Assembly: GCF_022201045.2 (NCBI RefSeq)
Contig: NC_068556.1
Coordinates: 186,001-250,000 of the forward strand
Origin: Citrus sinensis
Lineage: Eukaryota > Streptophyta > Magnoliopsida > Sapindales > Rutaceae
DNA: 64,000 nt
Direction: 5' to 3'
Shown: piece after piece, positions 34,844 to 46,800 of the stretch
Layout of the letters: the number at the start of each line of letters is the position of its first letter
Position numbering within the stretch: position 1 is the stretch's first letter
Notes under the pieces: model-generated
Told to the model about the DNA's origin: nothing
Database searches by the model: none
Seen by the model: only the letters and a program-made list of their open reading frames with translations
Program-made: the position numbers and the translations under genes

Positions 34844-36895
34844 ATGGAGTTTATTTTCCTGTACTCCTTTATTCTTTTAATTACTCTCTATTATCCCTTT
34901 CATGCTTTGAAACCCAAACCCATAATTAAAAACACCTATAATAATGCTACCGAACCTGATCAAAATAATCTTCAAGTACTCCCAGTCCCACCGGCGGGGC
35001 AAGGGGTTGCCTTTTATTGGCGAAACACTAGATTAGAGTATCAATCAATGTCCAAACAAGGCCAGCGTATCGAAAAATTCATTTCGTATAGGATGAAAAA
35101 AAAAAAAAAAAAAAAACTCTTGTAAACTTTTCAAGACATCGTATCTTGGAGAAAACATGGTGTTTCTATGCAAAGCAAAGGGAAACAGGTTTTAATTTTC
35201 CAATGACAACAAGCTTCACAGGCCTTGGCTGCCTGGACTTGTTCTCGAGTTCTTTACAAATTCTGATAAAAGGATGAGTTTGCCTGAGGAATTTATGACA
35301 GCCCGCAAAGCTGCTATCAGATTCACTGAACCAACGGCTCTCAAGAGTTATGTGGTAACTCTTGATGCCGCAGCAAAAGCTCACTTAAGGACACATTGGG
35401 ACGGCAAAGAACAAGTTAAGGTTCATCCTCTAGCTAAGAAATTTACTTTTGCATTAGCTTGTCAAATGATGTTAAATGTCCATGATCCTGATACTATCGA
35501 TGTGCTTGACAAATTATAGCTGACAGCGTAATGACAGAGTTCTTTGTAGTGCCAATAAACATTCCTCGGACCAAATGCCATCGTACAATCAAAGCATTAA
35601 CGCAACTTCGTCAGAAGTTGAGGCCACAGCAAACCAGAGAAAGAAGGACGTTCTTGGAGATGAGGAAATCGGAAGCTAAAGACACTTTTTTTATTAATCA
35701 AAACCACCATAAAATAAAAGAGAATATATTTGGAGAGTGACATAGCCCAAAAACTTCTAAGCTAAAGAAAAAAAAAACAAAACAAAATGAGAAATAGCAA
35801 AACAATAAAAGAACAAAGAATAAATAGAGAGAACATAAACTAAAGAGATAAGTTAAGGTAAAGCCTAACACAAGAAACCATAAGCAGGTGAGTTAACAGC
35901 CGGAGAGTCGCTTACTATACATCCTACCAGTCACTAATGTGAAGCTAGAGACATATTGTCACTGCTAGTGTTGGAGAAAACAAGAGCACTGGTGACGACA
36001 ATTCTGAAGCTGATATTGTCAAGAAGTTGCTAGCGTTATATCTTGGTGCCTACGACAATCCAAGCGCCACCATGGTTGCAATTATCGAATATCTCCCTAA
36101 AGGTTCCAGAATTTGGCGGCTCCATTCTTAACACTTCGCATATCAAATTCCATAAGTACTTCATCTTTTTTGTGTCCTCAGAAGTCAACTCCTCTTCTGC
36201 TCCTTTCGAATTTGCTATTTCCATTTGCTCTTAATTAATTTTCCCCAAAAAAAAATTCAATTCTAGATAAAATAATGTACAATCAATGCCAACAAAAAAG
36301 AATACTTTGTGTAATTAATTAGGAAAATCAAAGGGTACTCTAATGTGTATTTAATTTAGCATAAGTTATATACTTATACCATATATATATATATATATAT
36401 TTCAGTATACTAATAGATAAAAAAAATAATTTTCAATATATTAAAATATTTTTTTACATTTTAATGACATCATCACTTTGTTAAAATAAGAATATCTTCC
36501 CTCGAAAAGGTGTGTGAGTCACAAAAAAGTTGTAGGTAGTTTAGTTGTTTGAGTTACTGATCGTCTGTTTTTTCCCCCTCCAAATTCCATGCTTGATAAA
36601 ATATGTACAGTTATATTGGGCAGTACATGCCTCGTATAAAAACCAAGAATATTTGAAAAAGCCATAGAAGATTTAGCCGTCTAGATTTGAAGGGAAGGAA
36701 CTGGTTCCTTTTTCATATGTTCCATTTGGAGGAGGTCCTCGCACTTGTCCTGGAAGAGAATATGCCCAATTACAATTACTTGTCTTTCTTCATAATGTTG
36801 TCAAAAGGCACAGGTGGGAGAAATTGTTCTCTAATGAGAAGATGATATATAAGGCATCCAAATTTAAAACCCCAAAATCACGCCCATTAAATTAA
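34844..36895 (+). pseudogene. CYP716-like cytochrome P450 remnant B, with internal inversion
   Basis: The N-terminal anchor (MEFIFLYSFILLITLYY) and a LEYQSMSKQGQRIEKFISYR segment occur at 34844-35095, ending in a poly(A) run that shifts frame. The next block (YLGENMVF… to 35513) has a TAA at about 35193 where relatives have Leu (RF*FSNDNK), then continues MSLPEEFMTARKAA…WDGKEQVKVHPLAKKFTFALAC. A stop and frame change occur near 35518, followed by PINIPRTKCHRTIKAL. The I-helix (LYLGAYDNPSATMVAIIEYL) ends near 36095. The K-helix piece with ExxR (CEVLR) is on the opposite strand at 36092-36230. The haem loop [15 protein letters not shown] with its Cys is intact at about 36725-36770, and a stop follows at 36893-36895. 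Family by motif recognition: CYP716, triterpene oxidases. Not functional. Confidence 0.82.
36092..36230 (-). pseudogene. Inverted K-helix segment of P450 remnant B
   Basis: Read on the minus strand this encodes EQMEIANSKGAEEELTS, then KKMKYLWNLICEVLRMEPP and GTFREI. The ExxR motif (EVLR) and the FRE element are characteristic of the P450 K-helix. All neighbouring P450 blocks are on the plus strand, and this piece abuts the plus-strand I-helix block directly. Confidence 0.8.
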
Positions 36896-36939
36896 TTAAG
36901 CAAGCACTGGTCAATATATATGTTTGGGTACGTGCGTGC

Positions 36940-37345
36940 GTGTCTGTGCGTGAGTTATCAACTCCCAAATTTTTACCAACTCGAATCCAAGGATCCACAT
37001 CAAATAACATATCCTAATCTAAATAGAATAAAATAATACAAATCTAATTATTGTCAATCTCGAATCACGTAAAATAAGACATAAGCTTTCCTAACTCAAT
37101 TATACTTCTGATTATTTCTTTTATATAAAGAGGTCACCACTCAAAAGTATATATACCAAAGGTGACATGAGAAATAGGCATATTGGAGGAGAGTGTACAA
37201 TATCCTCGAAACCTTTTCTCTTACTCTCTTCTCTCTCTCTTATTATTTATTTATTATCATGTTACTCTCGATTTTTAATTTAAGCATCGGAGGGTTTACC
37301 CTGGTAACACTCCGTCAACCCCTAATATTGATGGATTATTATTTT
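36940..37345 (+). mobile_element. Possible LTR fragment
   Basis: A TATA-like ttttatataaagagg at about 37118 is followed by a CT-rich tract and by taagcatcggagggtttacc near 37281-37300, a phrase I associate with the 3' end of plant Gypsy LTRs. Neither TG/CA ends nor a target duplication were established, and no internal retroviral domain follows. Confidence 0.35.
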
Positions 37346-38249
37346 GCCGGATTCCAACAATCAAGCGCTTTATTCCCAGGACATCAAACTCTCCCATAAG
37401 TTGTTCCCAAAGCAAATGAACTCTTTTTCAACTCTTAGCCAAAATTTGGCATCAACAATATGTGTATTTCGTGTTTTTTCCTTTTTTCATTTTATTTTTC
37501 ATGCTTGTTATGTATGTCCCCGGATCGGACATGCTTGCTTTATTAGCCTGTGTTGTTTGTTCTTCTTGTTGCTCAGATAAATCTCTCTAAATTTAACAAT
37601 TTTATTTTTCTATTGAATAAAGATAGATTTAAACTTTTATAATATATATGAGGACATATATGTAATTGAAGTAATCATTTTATGTTTCGAGGTAAAATAG
37701 TCATTTTATGATTTTATTAGTCTATTTAATATTTATGGTGTTAAGAGGACAGTGGAGTAAATATATACTTTGTAAACTGTAGGTGGATAGCTGCAAAAAA
37801 GCGAAAAAAAGAAGTTTTGTATATTTTAAATAAAGTGTGAAATATCAACTAGTCGGTGTCCAATCATAAAATTTGCAGTTCTGCAAGTGTCGGATTCCAT
37901 AATGCTGTCACCTGTGCCAAAGTTTGGTCCAATCTAGTCTACCGTTGGTGTTCAAAGTCCATTATTGCAGAGAGCTTGTTGGCGAGTGATAAATCAAAGG
38001 TTAAAGTAAATAACCTTATCCTTTAGATCTCGACAAGAATCTATGCTTTTGCAGTCGATTGATGACACAGAGAGCTCAAGCTTTTCCTTTCTTTCACCAA
38101 TTAAAGGCCACCCTTTGCGACCTAGTGGGAGTTGAAGTTTTTCAGCACATCATCATTATTGTTTTCAATGGTGGGTTTTGGTTTTAACTCGTACAATAGA
38201 TAGGAGACGGAGGCTGAGAGGAGATGGAAAAGGAACTTGAGTTTTTTAT
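37346..38249. other. Intergenic DNA, nothing recognised
   Basis: Short frames at 37193-37580 lack motifs. Nothing else stands out. Confidence 0.4.
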
Positions 38250-38879
38250 GGGTGCGTTTGGTATATTGTATTGTATTATGTTGTATTATATTATTTTAAT
38301 ATTAGTGTATTGTATTATGTTGTATTGCATTAGCACTGTATTATAATAATGTTATACAATACTTGGTGCTACACTATACTTTATTATTTTTTTAATTAAT
38401 TTAAATTAAATATTATATTATATTAATGTTTTATATTATATTAATATATTTAAATTGCATTAATATTTTATGTTATTATTTATATTATTATTAATTTTAA
38501 ATTAATATTATTCAAATTTATTCATATTTAAATATTTTTATTAGTTATAATAAGTTATAAATTTATTAATAAATTATAATGTAAAAATAAAAATATACTA
38601 TTATTGAATGATAAATTATTTATTTATTAATTTATATTAATAATTATAATGTAAAAAAATAAAATAAAAATATTATATTAAATTAAAACTATATTTATTT
38701 ATTATTTTAGTATTATAATAATAATAAAGCAAAAAAATAAAAAAACAAAGCTAATGCGTCAGTTGACGCATTAGCCCCCCACCCCAATCCCTTGCAATTT
38801 TGTTCCAAACATTGGTTTGATATTATTTTAATGTGAACAGTGTTATAATACACCATAATCACATGCACCAAACACACCC
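38250..38879. mobile_element. Tourist-like non-autonomous element
   Basis: The left end gggtgcgtttggtatat is complementary to the right end accaaacacaccc. A 3-bp TAT repeats on both sides (38247-38249, 38880-38882). The 630-bp interior is almost pure A/T with no open frame. Confidence 0.75.
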
Positions 38880-38882
38880 TAT

Positions 38883-39275
38883 ATAAATTTTGTTTATCAC
38901 GGCTGTACAAGTTGATTATTGAATTGTATTAAAAGCCTTGAAGGGTATTTATAGTGGAATATGGGAGAAAAGTAGAAGCAATTCATACTCAAAATTTAAT
39001 TTATAAGTTGAGAATTGACCAAAACTTATATATTTAGTCCAAAAACTAGGGGTGGAACTTAGGAGAGACGGTCTAGAACCATGTCTCTAAGAAGAATTAA
39101 AAATAAATAAAAATAAATAAATAAATAAATATATATATATATATATATATAGGGTCACGATGTCGTGGCATAACGTGGAGACGTTACCTGGTTTGGTCCG
39201 GGTGGTGCTTAAGTATAAAGTAGCGCCTTCTCCTAACAGCTTAAGCTTTTAGGGCGAGTGGTAAGCGCCTTAAGT

Positions 39276-39311
<36 letters not shown>

Positions 39312-40430
39312 AACATACTTGTACAAATAAAACAGGAAAGAATAATCTTGTAGACTAAAAGAAAGAAACTTGTAGAAGATAAAAAAATAAGGAGAACCAA
39401 ATGGTTCACTATTAGTGGCCACCACCAACTGACCTTTATAAATAAAAATTATTGTTTAGAGTACTCCAGATGCTTATTTAAGGAAAAAAAAATGCATTCA
39501 TTAGCATAATGAAAAAAAAAAGTATGCTTTTTGATAATGTAATAATATTTAAATAAAATTTCACATTCTCTATCAAAACATATAGTAAAAGAATGAAAAA
39601 TTATAAAAATTTCTTAAATTTAGGCATTACTTCTTTCAAAGAACAAAAATTTTATTTTTTAAAAAAATTAATACTCTTTGGTCCTTAGAAAAAAAAAAAT
39701 CTTTGGCCGCCCGTAACTAAAGTTGACTTGTTCCACCCATGGGAAGAACAATTTTTTTAGGTGATGAAGAATTTGATGTGACTTGAATAACACATAAGTG
39801 ACACTATATTTACGATGAATGTTCGACAAAAGGACAATCTACCATAGCACGTAATTTCCTCTGGCTCCTTCAATTGAGTTTGTTGGTTGGCATTCATTGC
39901 CCATACAAGTGGAAGCTCCTGTTGCTTAACCTAACTAATACTCAAAAGGAAATTCATGAGTTGAGAGTTAATTTAATATACGTATTCTAATATCTATTTT
40001 CAACTGTTGTGGAATACATACTGGAATAATTAGACATGTCTTGAATAGTGCACATGAAAAATAGAAAATGTATTAAAGATATAAGAAACCTAAAAGCTTC
40101 AGAAATCCAATGACAAAAAATAATTTTATTGATTAGAGGTAATTAAATATGTAACATAATCTCTCTATTTATGTTGAATAATGTAAAAAAAATTTGATAT
40201 TTGAGTTCCAACTTATATGGCATTTATATAATGGATGAAAGAATAGAATGATTATGTAATTCACGGCTTCACGCTCATAATTCAATAGAAAAATAATACA
40301 TAGCAATTAAGACTTAAGTTTAAATTCAAATATTGTAATTCCTGACAATATAAATTAGATAATGAGAGTATCCAAATCCTATTGATTTATAATAACATAA
40401 ATCTACTACCACAAATAAAGTTAAATAGCG
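38883..40430. other. Intergenic DNA with LTR-like scraps and AT microsatellites
   Basis: (TA)n tracts lie at about 39128-39151 and 39281-39305. Between them, ctaacagcttaagcttttag and gtggtaagcgcc resemble a phrase frequent in plant retrotransposon LTRs, without recognisable ends. No gene is seen. Confidence 0.35.
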
Positions 40431-41308
40431 GAAGAAATACTCAACAAAACTCTTCGGAATATCATTCAGTGGCAAAAAAAAAAAAAAGTAAGATTGAAAA
40501 TTTCATACTAGACAAAATGAAAAAAACTACTCAACAAAACTCTTCGGAACATCATATCCGGGACAAAATATGTTGTTTTTTATGCAGCACAGAGGGAACA
40601 AATTTTTGTTTTCCAATGAGAACAAGCATGTAAAACTTTGAATGCCGACTGTCTAGGTGGAAATCATTCTAAAAGCACAAAAATAACATTACCAGAGGCC
40701 TTGATGGCAGCTCGCTAAGCTGTTTAGTAAGCCAATGGCTCTCAAGAGTAAGTTAGCAAGTACTGATGCAGCAACAAAAGCTCACTTGCACAAGTACCAG
40801 GAAGGCAAAGAAGAGGTTCAGGTTTATCATCTAGCGAAGAAATTAATAATAGCAATATATATCTTGCCAATTGGTGTTGAATGGCCAGGATCCTCAAACT
40901 ATCAATCCACTTGAGAAATCGGTTGACCGCACAATGACAGAGTTCTTGTTGTTGCCCATGAGCATTACTGATCGGAATGTTAGTGCACGAAAGGAACTCT
41001 CTCAAAAGCTTGGAGTACTAATTCAGAAGAGAAGGAAGGAAATGCATCAGGATCAGAAGAGGAACTCATGAGCTCCTTTAGTGCAGACATATACTGAAGA
41101 CGTACACCGTCCCTGCTGGTGATGCAGAAAAATACGGGTGGTGAGTTTATGGCTGAAACCGACATTGTCATCAAGATAGTCCAAGCATCGCCATGATTTC
41201 CATTATCAAATGTCTCGCAGAACTGCCTCACCTCTAACAACTTGTCGATCGGCAAAGGTACATTATTTTTTTGTTTTGATATTTTTTTAAAATATACTTT
41301 CATTTCAG

Positions 41309-41339
<31 letters not shown>

Positions 41340-42460
41340 ATACATTTGTTTTTAGGATGGAATGAGCTATTAAAAATTTATAAGAAATTCAAGTAGTAAT
41401 AAGAAAAAATTTGTAAAGAACTAAAATTTCGTCAAAATTGAATTGTCTCCATTTATAATATATATATATATATATATATAAATTCGTGTTTTTTCATTAT
41501 TATTTAATGATGGAGATGGCTACATCTATTACACATGGACGTGACCAGATGGAATGTAACCACAACCACTCTAATTGATTTCATCGGATGGGCAGGCACT
41601 CACTTTGATCGCCAAGGGTGGTTACTTCATTAATGGGTTGATGGGACTATTTTTCCTGAGCACGTTTCAGATACAAGAGGGTACGTAAATCATCATTTCT
41701 TTATAAAAGTGATTCAGAGGGAATATGCTTTTTTTAAGCATGTAATTAATTATTGTCATTGTGACAGTGGAATCTGAAATTTTAGTCTCGGATTTTAGAT
41801 GGTTTGTTTATTTATGTAGTTTTCGAAGACTTAACAAGATAATATCAGAATTATTGTTCATATGTGAAATGTTAAGATTGGACCCACGAACCAGAAGCAA
41901 CCTTCAGGGAGGCCATTAAAAGCTTCGGCTACGGTGGATATAAACTTCCCAAAGGATGGAAGGTCATTTATTTATAAAGGTTATTATTATTATGATGATG
42001 ATGATGATGATGATGTTAGATGTTGGAAACATTTACGTTACTGTAATATTAAATATGTATGCACCAAATTTTTTGGTCACGTAGATCAAATTATGGGTTA
42101 TAGTTTTCAAGCTCTTTGGAAATATGTTAAGTGACAACAAAATTAAATTCGGAATGTAACTTACATCACAACCCAAGAGTGGTACGTAATAATCCAATAG
42201 AATTTTAACATCCAAATTGCATTCGATTTGTTTGTGATAACTTAGCATCTTACGTCACTTGGCAAGTTCCTCAAATTTAGTGAAATGTGTTGTTAATTTG
42301 ACAGACTGCTTTTATATTTGGCAGTTACATCAGCCGTATATGCCACATATGAAAATCCAGAATAACCGGACCCGGAAAAATTTGACCCATCTAGGTTTGA
42401 AGGAAGTGGACCGGTTCCCTTCCCATTTGTTCCAGCTATCAAATCTGTATCATTCCTGTT
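40431..42460 (+). pseudogene. CYP716-like cytochrome P450 remnant C
   Basis: Recognisable pieces in order: SKIENFILDKMKK near 40488-40525; YSTKLFGTSYPGQNMLFFMQ, then NKFLFSNENK, near 40525-40630; TLPEALMAAR near 40689, with stops after it; KAHLHKYQEGKEEVQVYHLA near 40770-40830; a damaged MTEFLLLPMSI segment near 40934; EATFREAIKSFGYGGYKLPK, then GWKV, near 41895-41962; and ATYENPE-stop-PDPEKFDPSRFEG near 42335-42405. The haem-binding Cys loop is absent: homology stops after PFPFVP. Multiple stops and frameshifts make it non-functional. The stretch tactcaacaaaactcttcgg is duplicated about 90 bp apart (near 40437 and 40527). It shares strand and family with remnants A and B, which supports tandem gene duplication before decay. 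Confidence 0.75.
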
Positions 42461-42479
42461 CAGATAACAAAGAGAGTGC

Positions 42480-43470
42480 TTAATAAGTCAAGAGGACCCC
42501 ACCGTCTAAAATAAAATAAATATGTTACGGTTATTATTAGAATTTGCTTATTATATTCATTTTTACACTTTTATCCAACCAACTCCTTGGCTCGCATTTT
42601 TTTTTTTAAAGTAAAGGAAGTGGGTAAGCCTAAATATAGTTTTTTACCCTCCTTACCACCTCTAAGAATACTTAGCTCACATTAGTTTGTACAAATAATT
42701 TATTTTTTACTATTATCATTTTCAAATTATAGCATCGTTTAAAAAATTTACTTACCAAAGATCAGATTTACTCCACACTTGTAAATATTTAAGGGTAGGT
42801 AAAATATTTAAACATAATAATAAAATTCGATCTATTTCACTCTTGAAAATATTTACATAACTCAGGAAGTGGGAAGCAGGCTGTTACCTTACCGCTAGCG
42901 GAGGTGATTATTTGCCGTGAAGCTTGAAAACCCACAAGTGAAACAAGGGGAAAAAAAATAGTATGTTATATGGTACATCAACTACCATGAACAATCAATC
43001 AATCAAACCAAACAAATTACTTAAGAAAGAACGAGAATTTAGGCTTGGAAATATGCGAATAATAAAGACAAGATCTATTTGCACTCATATAGAAAGAAAA
43101 TTTTCACATCGAAGGGAAAATCCCAACTGCACCCTACCAGTTAAATCAAAATTTTGGCTTTGTCGGGGCTTAACTTGGGGCCTTTTCAAGTGAATGTATC
43201 ATCACTATATAAAATAGACATTGTTTAAAATTTTGAATCTTGGATGGGAGAGGAATATGTATTTACGCTCTTACTTATCTCAAGTAGGATCCTAAGCCCA
43301 ATTAAATATGAAAGAATAAATGATAATGAAAAGAATTATTCAAAATTTTCAAATTAGGATTCATTGTTAATATTTGCATCCACAAACATAAGTCATGATT
43401 TCTATTAGTTTAATCGTGATTCTTATCATATATGCTTCTCATAGTAGTCTTGATTTTTTTTTTTTCATAT
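42480..43470. other. Intergenic DNA between the P450 array and the LINE
   Basis: A 76-codon frame at 42963-43193 has no motif. Nothing else is recognised. Confidence 0.4.
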
Positions 43471-43478
43471 GTACATCT

Positions 43479-46400
43479 TTTTTTTTTTTGATTAAGAAGG
43501 GCTCAATAAAACGAGCTAAACTGGAACAATACGGGGTTTAGCAACCCCAAATATGTCCTGTAGAATAGTTGAATAAATACCCACAGGCGGACTAGTAAAT
43601 AAATGTAATCCATGAGGGGTTGAGAGAAACTTGCCAGTTCCTGCTTAGAAGGTCCCGCACAGCAACAACTAGAGCATAGAAAACATTAGGCACGACCTCC
43701 TGCTTAGAAATCATCTGTGAAATACATAAGCTATCCACTTCCACCAGCAGTCGTTTTATGCCAGCATCCCACGCCAAAATTAACCCTTGATATAGACCCC
43801 ATAATTCGGCCATAACCACCGGGCACTCCCCAATGTTCATACAAAATCCCGAAATCCAGTAACTAATAGAGTCACGAATAACACCACCAGCCCCTGCATT
43901 CCCTTCATTCCGAACGGATCCATCCGTATTTAATTTACACCAAGGCCATGGAGGAGGCTGCCAGCCAATAAAAATCTCTTTTCTCCTCGGTTGCTGACTC
44001 ATGTGAGACTTGTTCACTCTATGAATTTCACTCGCTTTGGCCATAATATCCATACTGATTGTTGAGCTATCCACCAATTTTCCTTCGACCATGTAATGGT
44101 TTCTCCAGAACCATAATCTCCAAGCGGCTACCCCAAATACACACTCCCAAGAAATGTTAGAAACGAACGTTGACTTGCTCTGAAGGTTGGCTATAATCCA
44201 TTCCCGTAAGTTAGCGTGGAAGAAGGGGTGATAAATACCCTCTGGAACAATTCGCAGCCACACCCGTTTGATACATTGACAGTCTCTCAAGGCATGTAGG
44301 ATGTCCTCAACCGGTGCCCCACACCTATCACAAGCCGTGGACACGGGAATGTGCCGTCGAGCTAGCTCACCATGAGTCTTCAACTTGCCATGCATAATCT
44401 GCCAAAGAAAGAGACGAATAGATTGGGGTCCTTTCCACTCCCATGCTAAGCTCCATATGTCGTCTTTGATTGCAAGGTTTTGATGACAGATGGAGTCGTA
44501 TGCAGAACGTACAGTAAAAAATCCTTTGGGATCAAAGCTCCAATAAATTCTATCTGCGCCTCGCTGGAACGCAGGAGGCATCACTGACGCAATCTGCATG
44601 AGGATAAAATTAGGAAATAAGTGCTCAAACCTCAGCCATTGCCAGCCTCCATGTTCGCTTACAAACTCACTCACGGAAGCATTAATAATCACTTGTGGGA
44701 TCGGCTGGAGGGCAATAGATACCAGGGGTTCTTTCTTCGTTACCCAACAGTCAAGCCAAAATCGAGTTTTCACACCATCACCAACTGACCAGCGGGCTCC
44801 ATTCATGGTGTCTTCCCACGTTTGTCTGATAGCCATCCAAATGCGGTACCCTGGTTTATCTGGGAGAGAGAGCGGCAGTTTGTTAGGATTCACACCATAT
44901 TTAGAACACACCACCTTTACCCATAATTTGTCCGAATTCGAGACTACTTCCCAAGAAAGCTTCATCAGCAGCGCATGGTTCATCTCAGCTAGCTTTTTAA
45001 ACCCCAGACCCCCATGATTCTTGGGCGTACAAATTCTGTCCCAGCTCACCAGACTCAGCTTGTGTCTCTTTGATTTCCCATCCCAAATAAACCGACGATA
45101 GGCCGTGTCAATTTTCTGCCGCACTGAGGAGGGAAGTAAAGTCGTTTGCATTGCATAAATGGGCATTGCTTGAACCACCGATTGAGCCAACGTTACTCTT
45201 CCAGCAAAAGATAAGTGCGCTGCATTCCATCCAGTAAGCCGCATGCCCACTTTATCCAGAATGGATTGATAGGTAGTTTTATTCACCCGTGAATGGATTA
45301 ATGGCATGCCAAGGTAACAACCCAAATCCTTAGTAGCCGAGAATCCCAAGGCGTCACCAATAAGCTTAGCATCTCTAGTTTGCACATTCTTAGAGAAAAA
45401 GACTTTGGTTTTCAATTTATTAACCTTTGCTTCAGAGTTTCGGCAAAAGTTCTCCAGTACCGCGTCAATGATAGAGGCTTGATCTAATGAAGCTTCTGCA
45501 AATAAGAGTAAATCATCAGCGAAAAATAAGTGTGTTAAGGGCGTTCCTCGTTTAGCCAAACGGATTGGTTTCCAGCTCCCTTCCCACACAGCTTGGGAAA
45601 TACCATGACTCAAGCGCTCAATACACAGCACAAAAATATATGGGGACAGGGGATCCCCCTGTCGAATTCCTCTCTCCGGATAAAAATCCTCTGTAACCTC
45701 TCCATTCCATAAAATACTCATTGTAGTTGTAGTAACACATTCCATGATGAGCCTAGATAAATGGACCGGAATGCCAGCTAACTGGAGAGTTTCGAATATA
45801 AAAGACCAATTTAGCCGATCATACGCCTTCTCTAGATCGACCTTGATAGCCATAAACCCTCGCTTTCCCGTCTTTCGTCGCATAGAATGAATCACTTCTT
45901 GTGCAACAACAATATTATCTATGATGTGCCGGCCAGGAACAAAACTCGTCTGCTGGGGTACTATAATTTCAGGCAGCACAGCTTGCAGGCGGTTAACAAT
46001 TATTTTAGTAACAGTTTTATAGGCAACTGTGCATAAACTGATAGGTCTGAACATTTTTAAGCTAGTAGGATGCTCCACTTTAGGGATCAATACTAGAAGA
46101 GTAGTATTGACCTCTTTGGGAATCTTACCAGTAGTAAAAATGTCAGTAATAAACTTACAGAAAGAAGGTCGAACCACTGCCCATTGTGACTGATAAAAAA
46201 TAGCATGCAAGCCATTCGTACCTGGGGCCTTAAACGGTTTCATACTAAAAACAGCATTCTTGATTTCTGCTTCCAAAACTGGGTTGTCAACACAATCGAG
46301 ATCAAAAGCTTCCGAAGTTGGGAAATAATTCGGAACAAGGTAAGCTTGCTGACTTGCGGCCTCACTCGTAAATAAGGCTGAAAAATACCCCACAGCATGC

Positions 46401-46800
46401 TTTCGGATTTCTTCCGCATTATACAACCAATTACCCGAATTATCCTGGATGGCTTCAATTTTATTCCGCCTCATGCGGACAATAGTTTTTTGATGAAAGA
46501 ATTTAGTATTTCTGTCCCCATGCATAATCCAATCCTTTCTTGATTTTTGCCACCAAAGAATCTCTTCCTGCCCCATCACCATCTCCAAATCTCTCCGCAA
46601 TCGGGCCTCGAGACGCATTAACCCCCTCGAACTATATTTTTCCATTGCTGCTTGAATTCCGTTAATCCGAGCCATTAAGATACGTTTTCGCTGAAATATA
46701 TTTCCAAAAACCTCTCGATTCCAAACTTGAACCTCCTTGACGAAGATAGATGCTGCATCACTTTGATACAAGCATATCATAATGGTTTTGATTGACAATA
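43479..46800 (-). mobile_element. 5'-truncated L1-type LINE retrotransposon
   Basis: The element lies on the minus strand. Its 3' end is a poly(A) tail, seen as poly(T) at about 43479-43490 on +. The body is the ORF2 frame described separately. The apurinic endonuclease domain and all of ORF1 are missing at the 5' end, which fits incomplete reverse transcription. A target duplication was sought around both ends and not found, so the 5' junction (about 46750-46800) is approximate. Confidence 0.88.
43592..46798 (-). CDS. LINE ORF2 fragment: reverse transcriptase, zinc-finger and partial RNase H
   Basis: A single frame of 1,068 codons without a stop; its first codon is TTG and the first ATG is at 46780. 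Reverse transcriptase motifs appear in order: FRPISLCTVAYK, MAIKVDLEKAYDRLNW, GIRQGDPLSPYIF and the catalytic FFADDLLLF at about residues 423-431. A zf-RVT region with CDRCG and ILHALRDC follows at about 815-840. The RNase H domain has KLNTDGS (Asp near 956), AELWG (Glu) and VEVDSL (Asp), but the frame ends …NPSWITFIY before the last conserved part, so RNase H is probably incomplete. No endonuclease precedes the polymerase, so the element is dead for autonomous movement. Intact relatives copy their RNA into DNA at a nicked chromosomal site. The long unbroken frame suggests recent insertion. Confidence 0.93.
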   Translation of the reverse strand: MSIKTIMICLYQSDAASIFVKEVQVWNREVFGNIFQRKRILMARINGIQAAMEKYSSRGLMRLEARLRRDLEMVMGQEEILWWQKSRKDWIMHGDRNTKFFHQKTIVRMRRNKIEAIQDNSGNWLYNAEEIRKHAVGYFSALFTSEAASQQAYLVPNYFPTSEAFDLDCVDNPVLEAEIKNAVFSMKPFKAPGTNGLHAIFYQSQWAVVRPSFCKFITDIFTTGKIPKEVNTTLLVLIPKVEHPTSLKMFRPISLCTVAYKTVTKIIVNRLQAVLPEIIVPQQTSFVPGRHIIDNIVVAQEVIHSMRRKTGKRGFMAIKVDLEKAYDRLNWSFIFETLQLAGIPVHLSRLIMECVTTTTMSILWNGEVTEDFYPERGIRQGDPLSPYIFVLCIERLSHGISQAVWEGSWKPIRLAKRGTPLTHLFFADDLLLFAEASLDQASIIDAVLENFCRNSEAKVNKLKTKVFFSKNVQTRDAKLIGDALGFSATKDLGCYLGMPLIHSRVNKTTYQSILDKVGMRLTGWNAAHLSFAGRVTLAQSVVQAMPIYAMQTTLLPSSVRQKIDTAYRRFIWDGKSKRHKLSLVSWDRICTPKNHGGLGFKKLAEMNHALLMKLSWEVVSNSDKLWVKVVCSKYGVNPNKLPLSLPDKPGYRIWMAIRQTWEDTMNGARWSVGDGVKTRFWLDCWVTKKEPLVSIALQPIPQVIINASVSEFVSEHGGWQWLRFEHLFPNFILMQIASVMPPAFQRGADRIYWSFDPKGFFTVRSAYDSICHQNLAIKDDIWSLAWEWKGPQSIRLFLWQIMHGKLKTHGELARRHIPVSTACDRCGAPVEDILHALRDCQCIKRVWLRIVPEGIYHPFFHANLREWIIANLQSKSTFVSNISWECVFGVAAWRLWFWRNHYMVEGKLVDSSTISMDIMAKASEIHRVNKSHMSQQPRRKEIFIGWQPPPWPWCKLNTDGSVRNEGNAGAGGVIRDSISYWISGFCMNIGECPVVMAELWGLYQGLILAWDAGIKRLLVEVDSLCISQMISKQEVVPNVFYALVVAVRDLLSRNWQVSLNPSWITFIY

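Noticed and set aside
40980..41345. 121-codon minus-strand frame as a gene
   Set aside because: It is the antisense of P450 remnant C plus a CT microsatellite (RERERERE run) and has no motif of its own.
44598..45017. 139-codon plus-strand frame
   Set aside because: Antisense shadow of the LINE reverse transcriptase frame.
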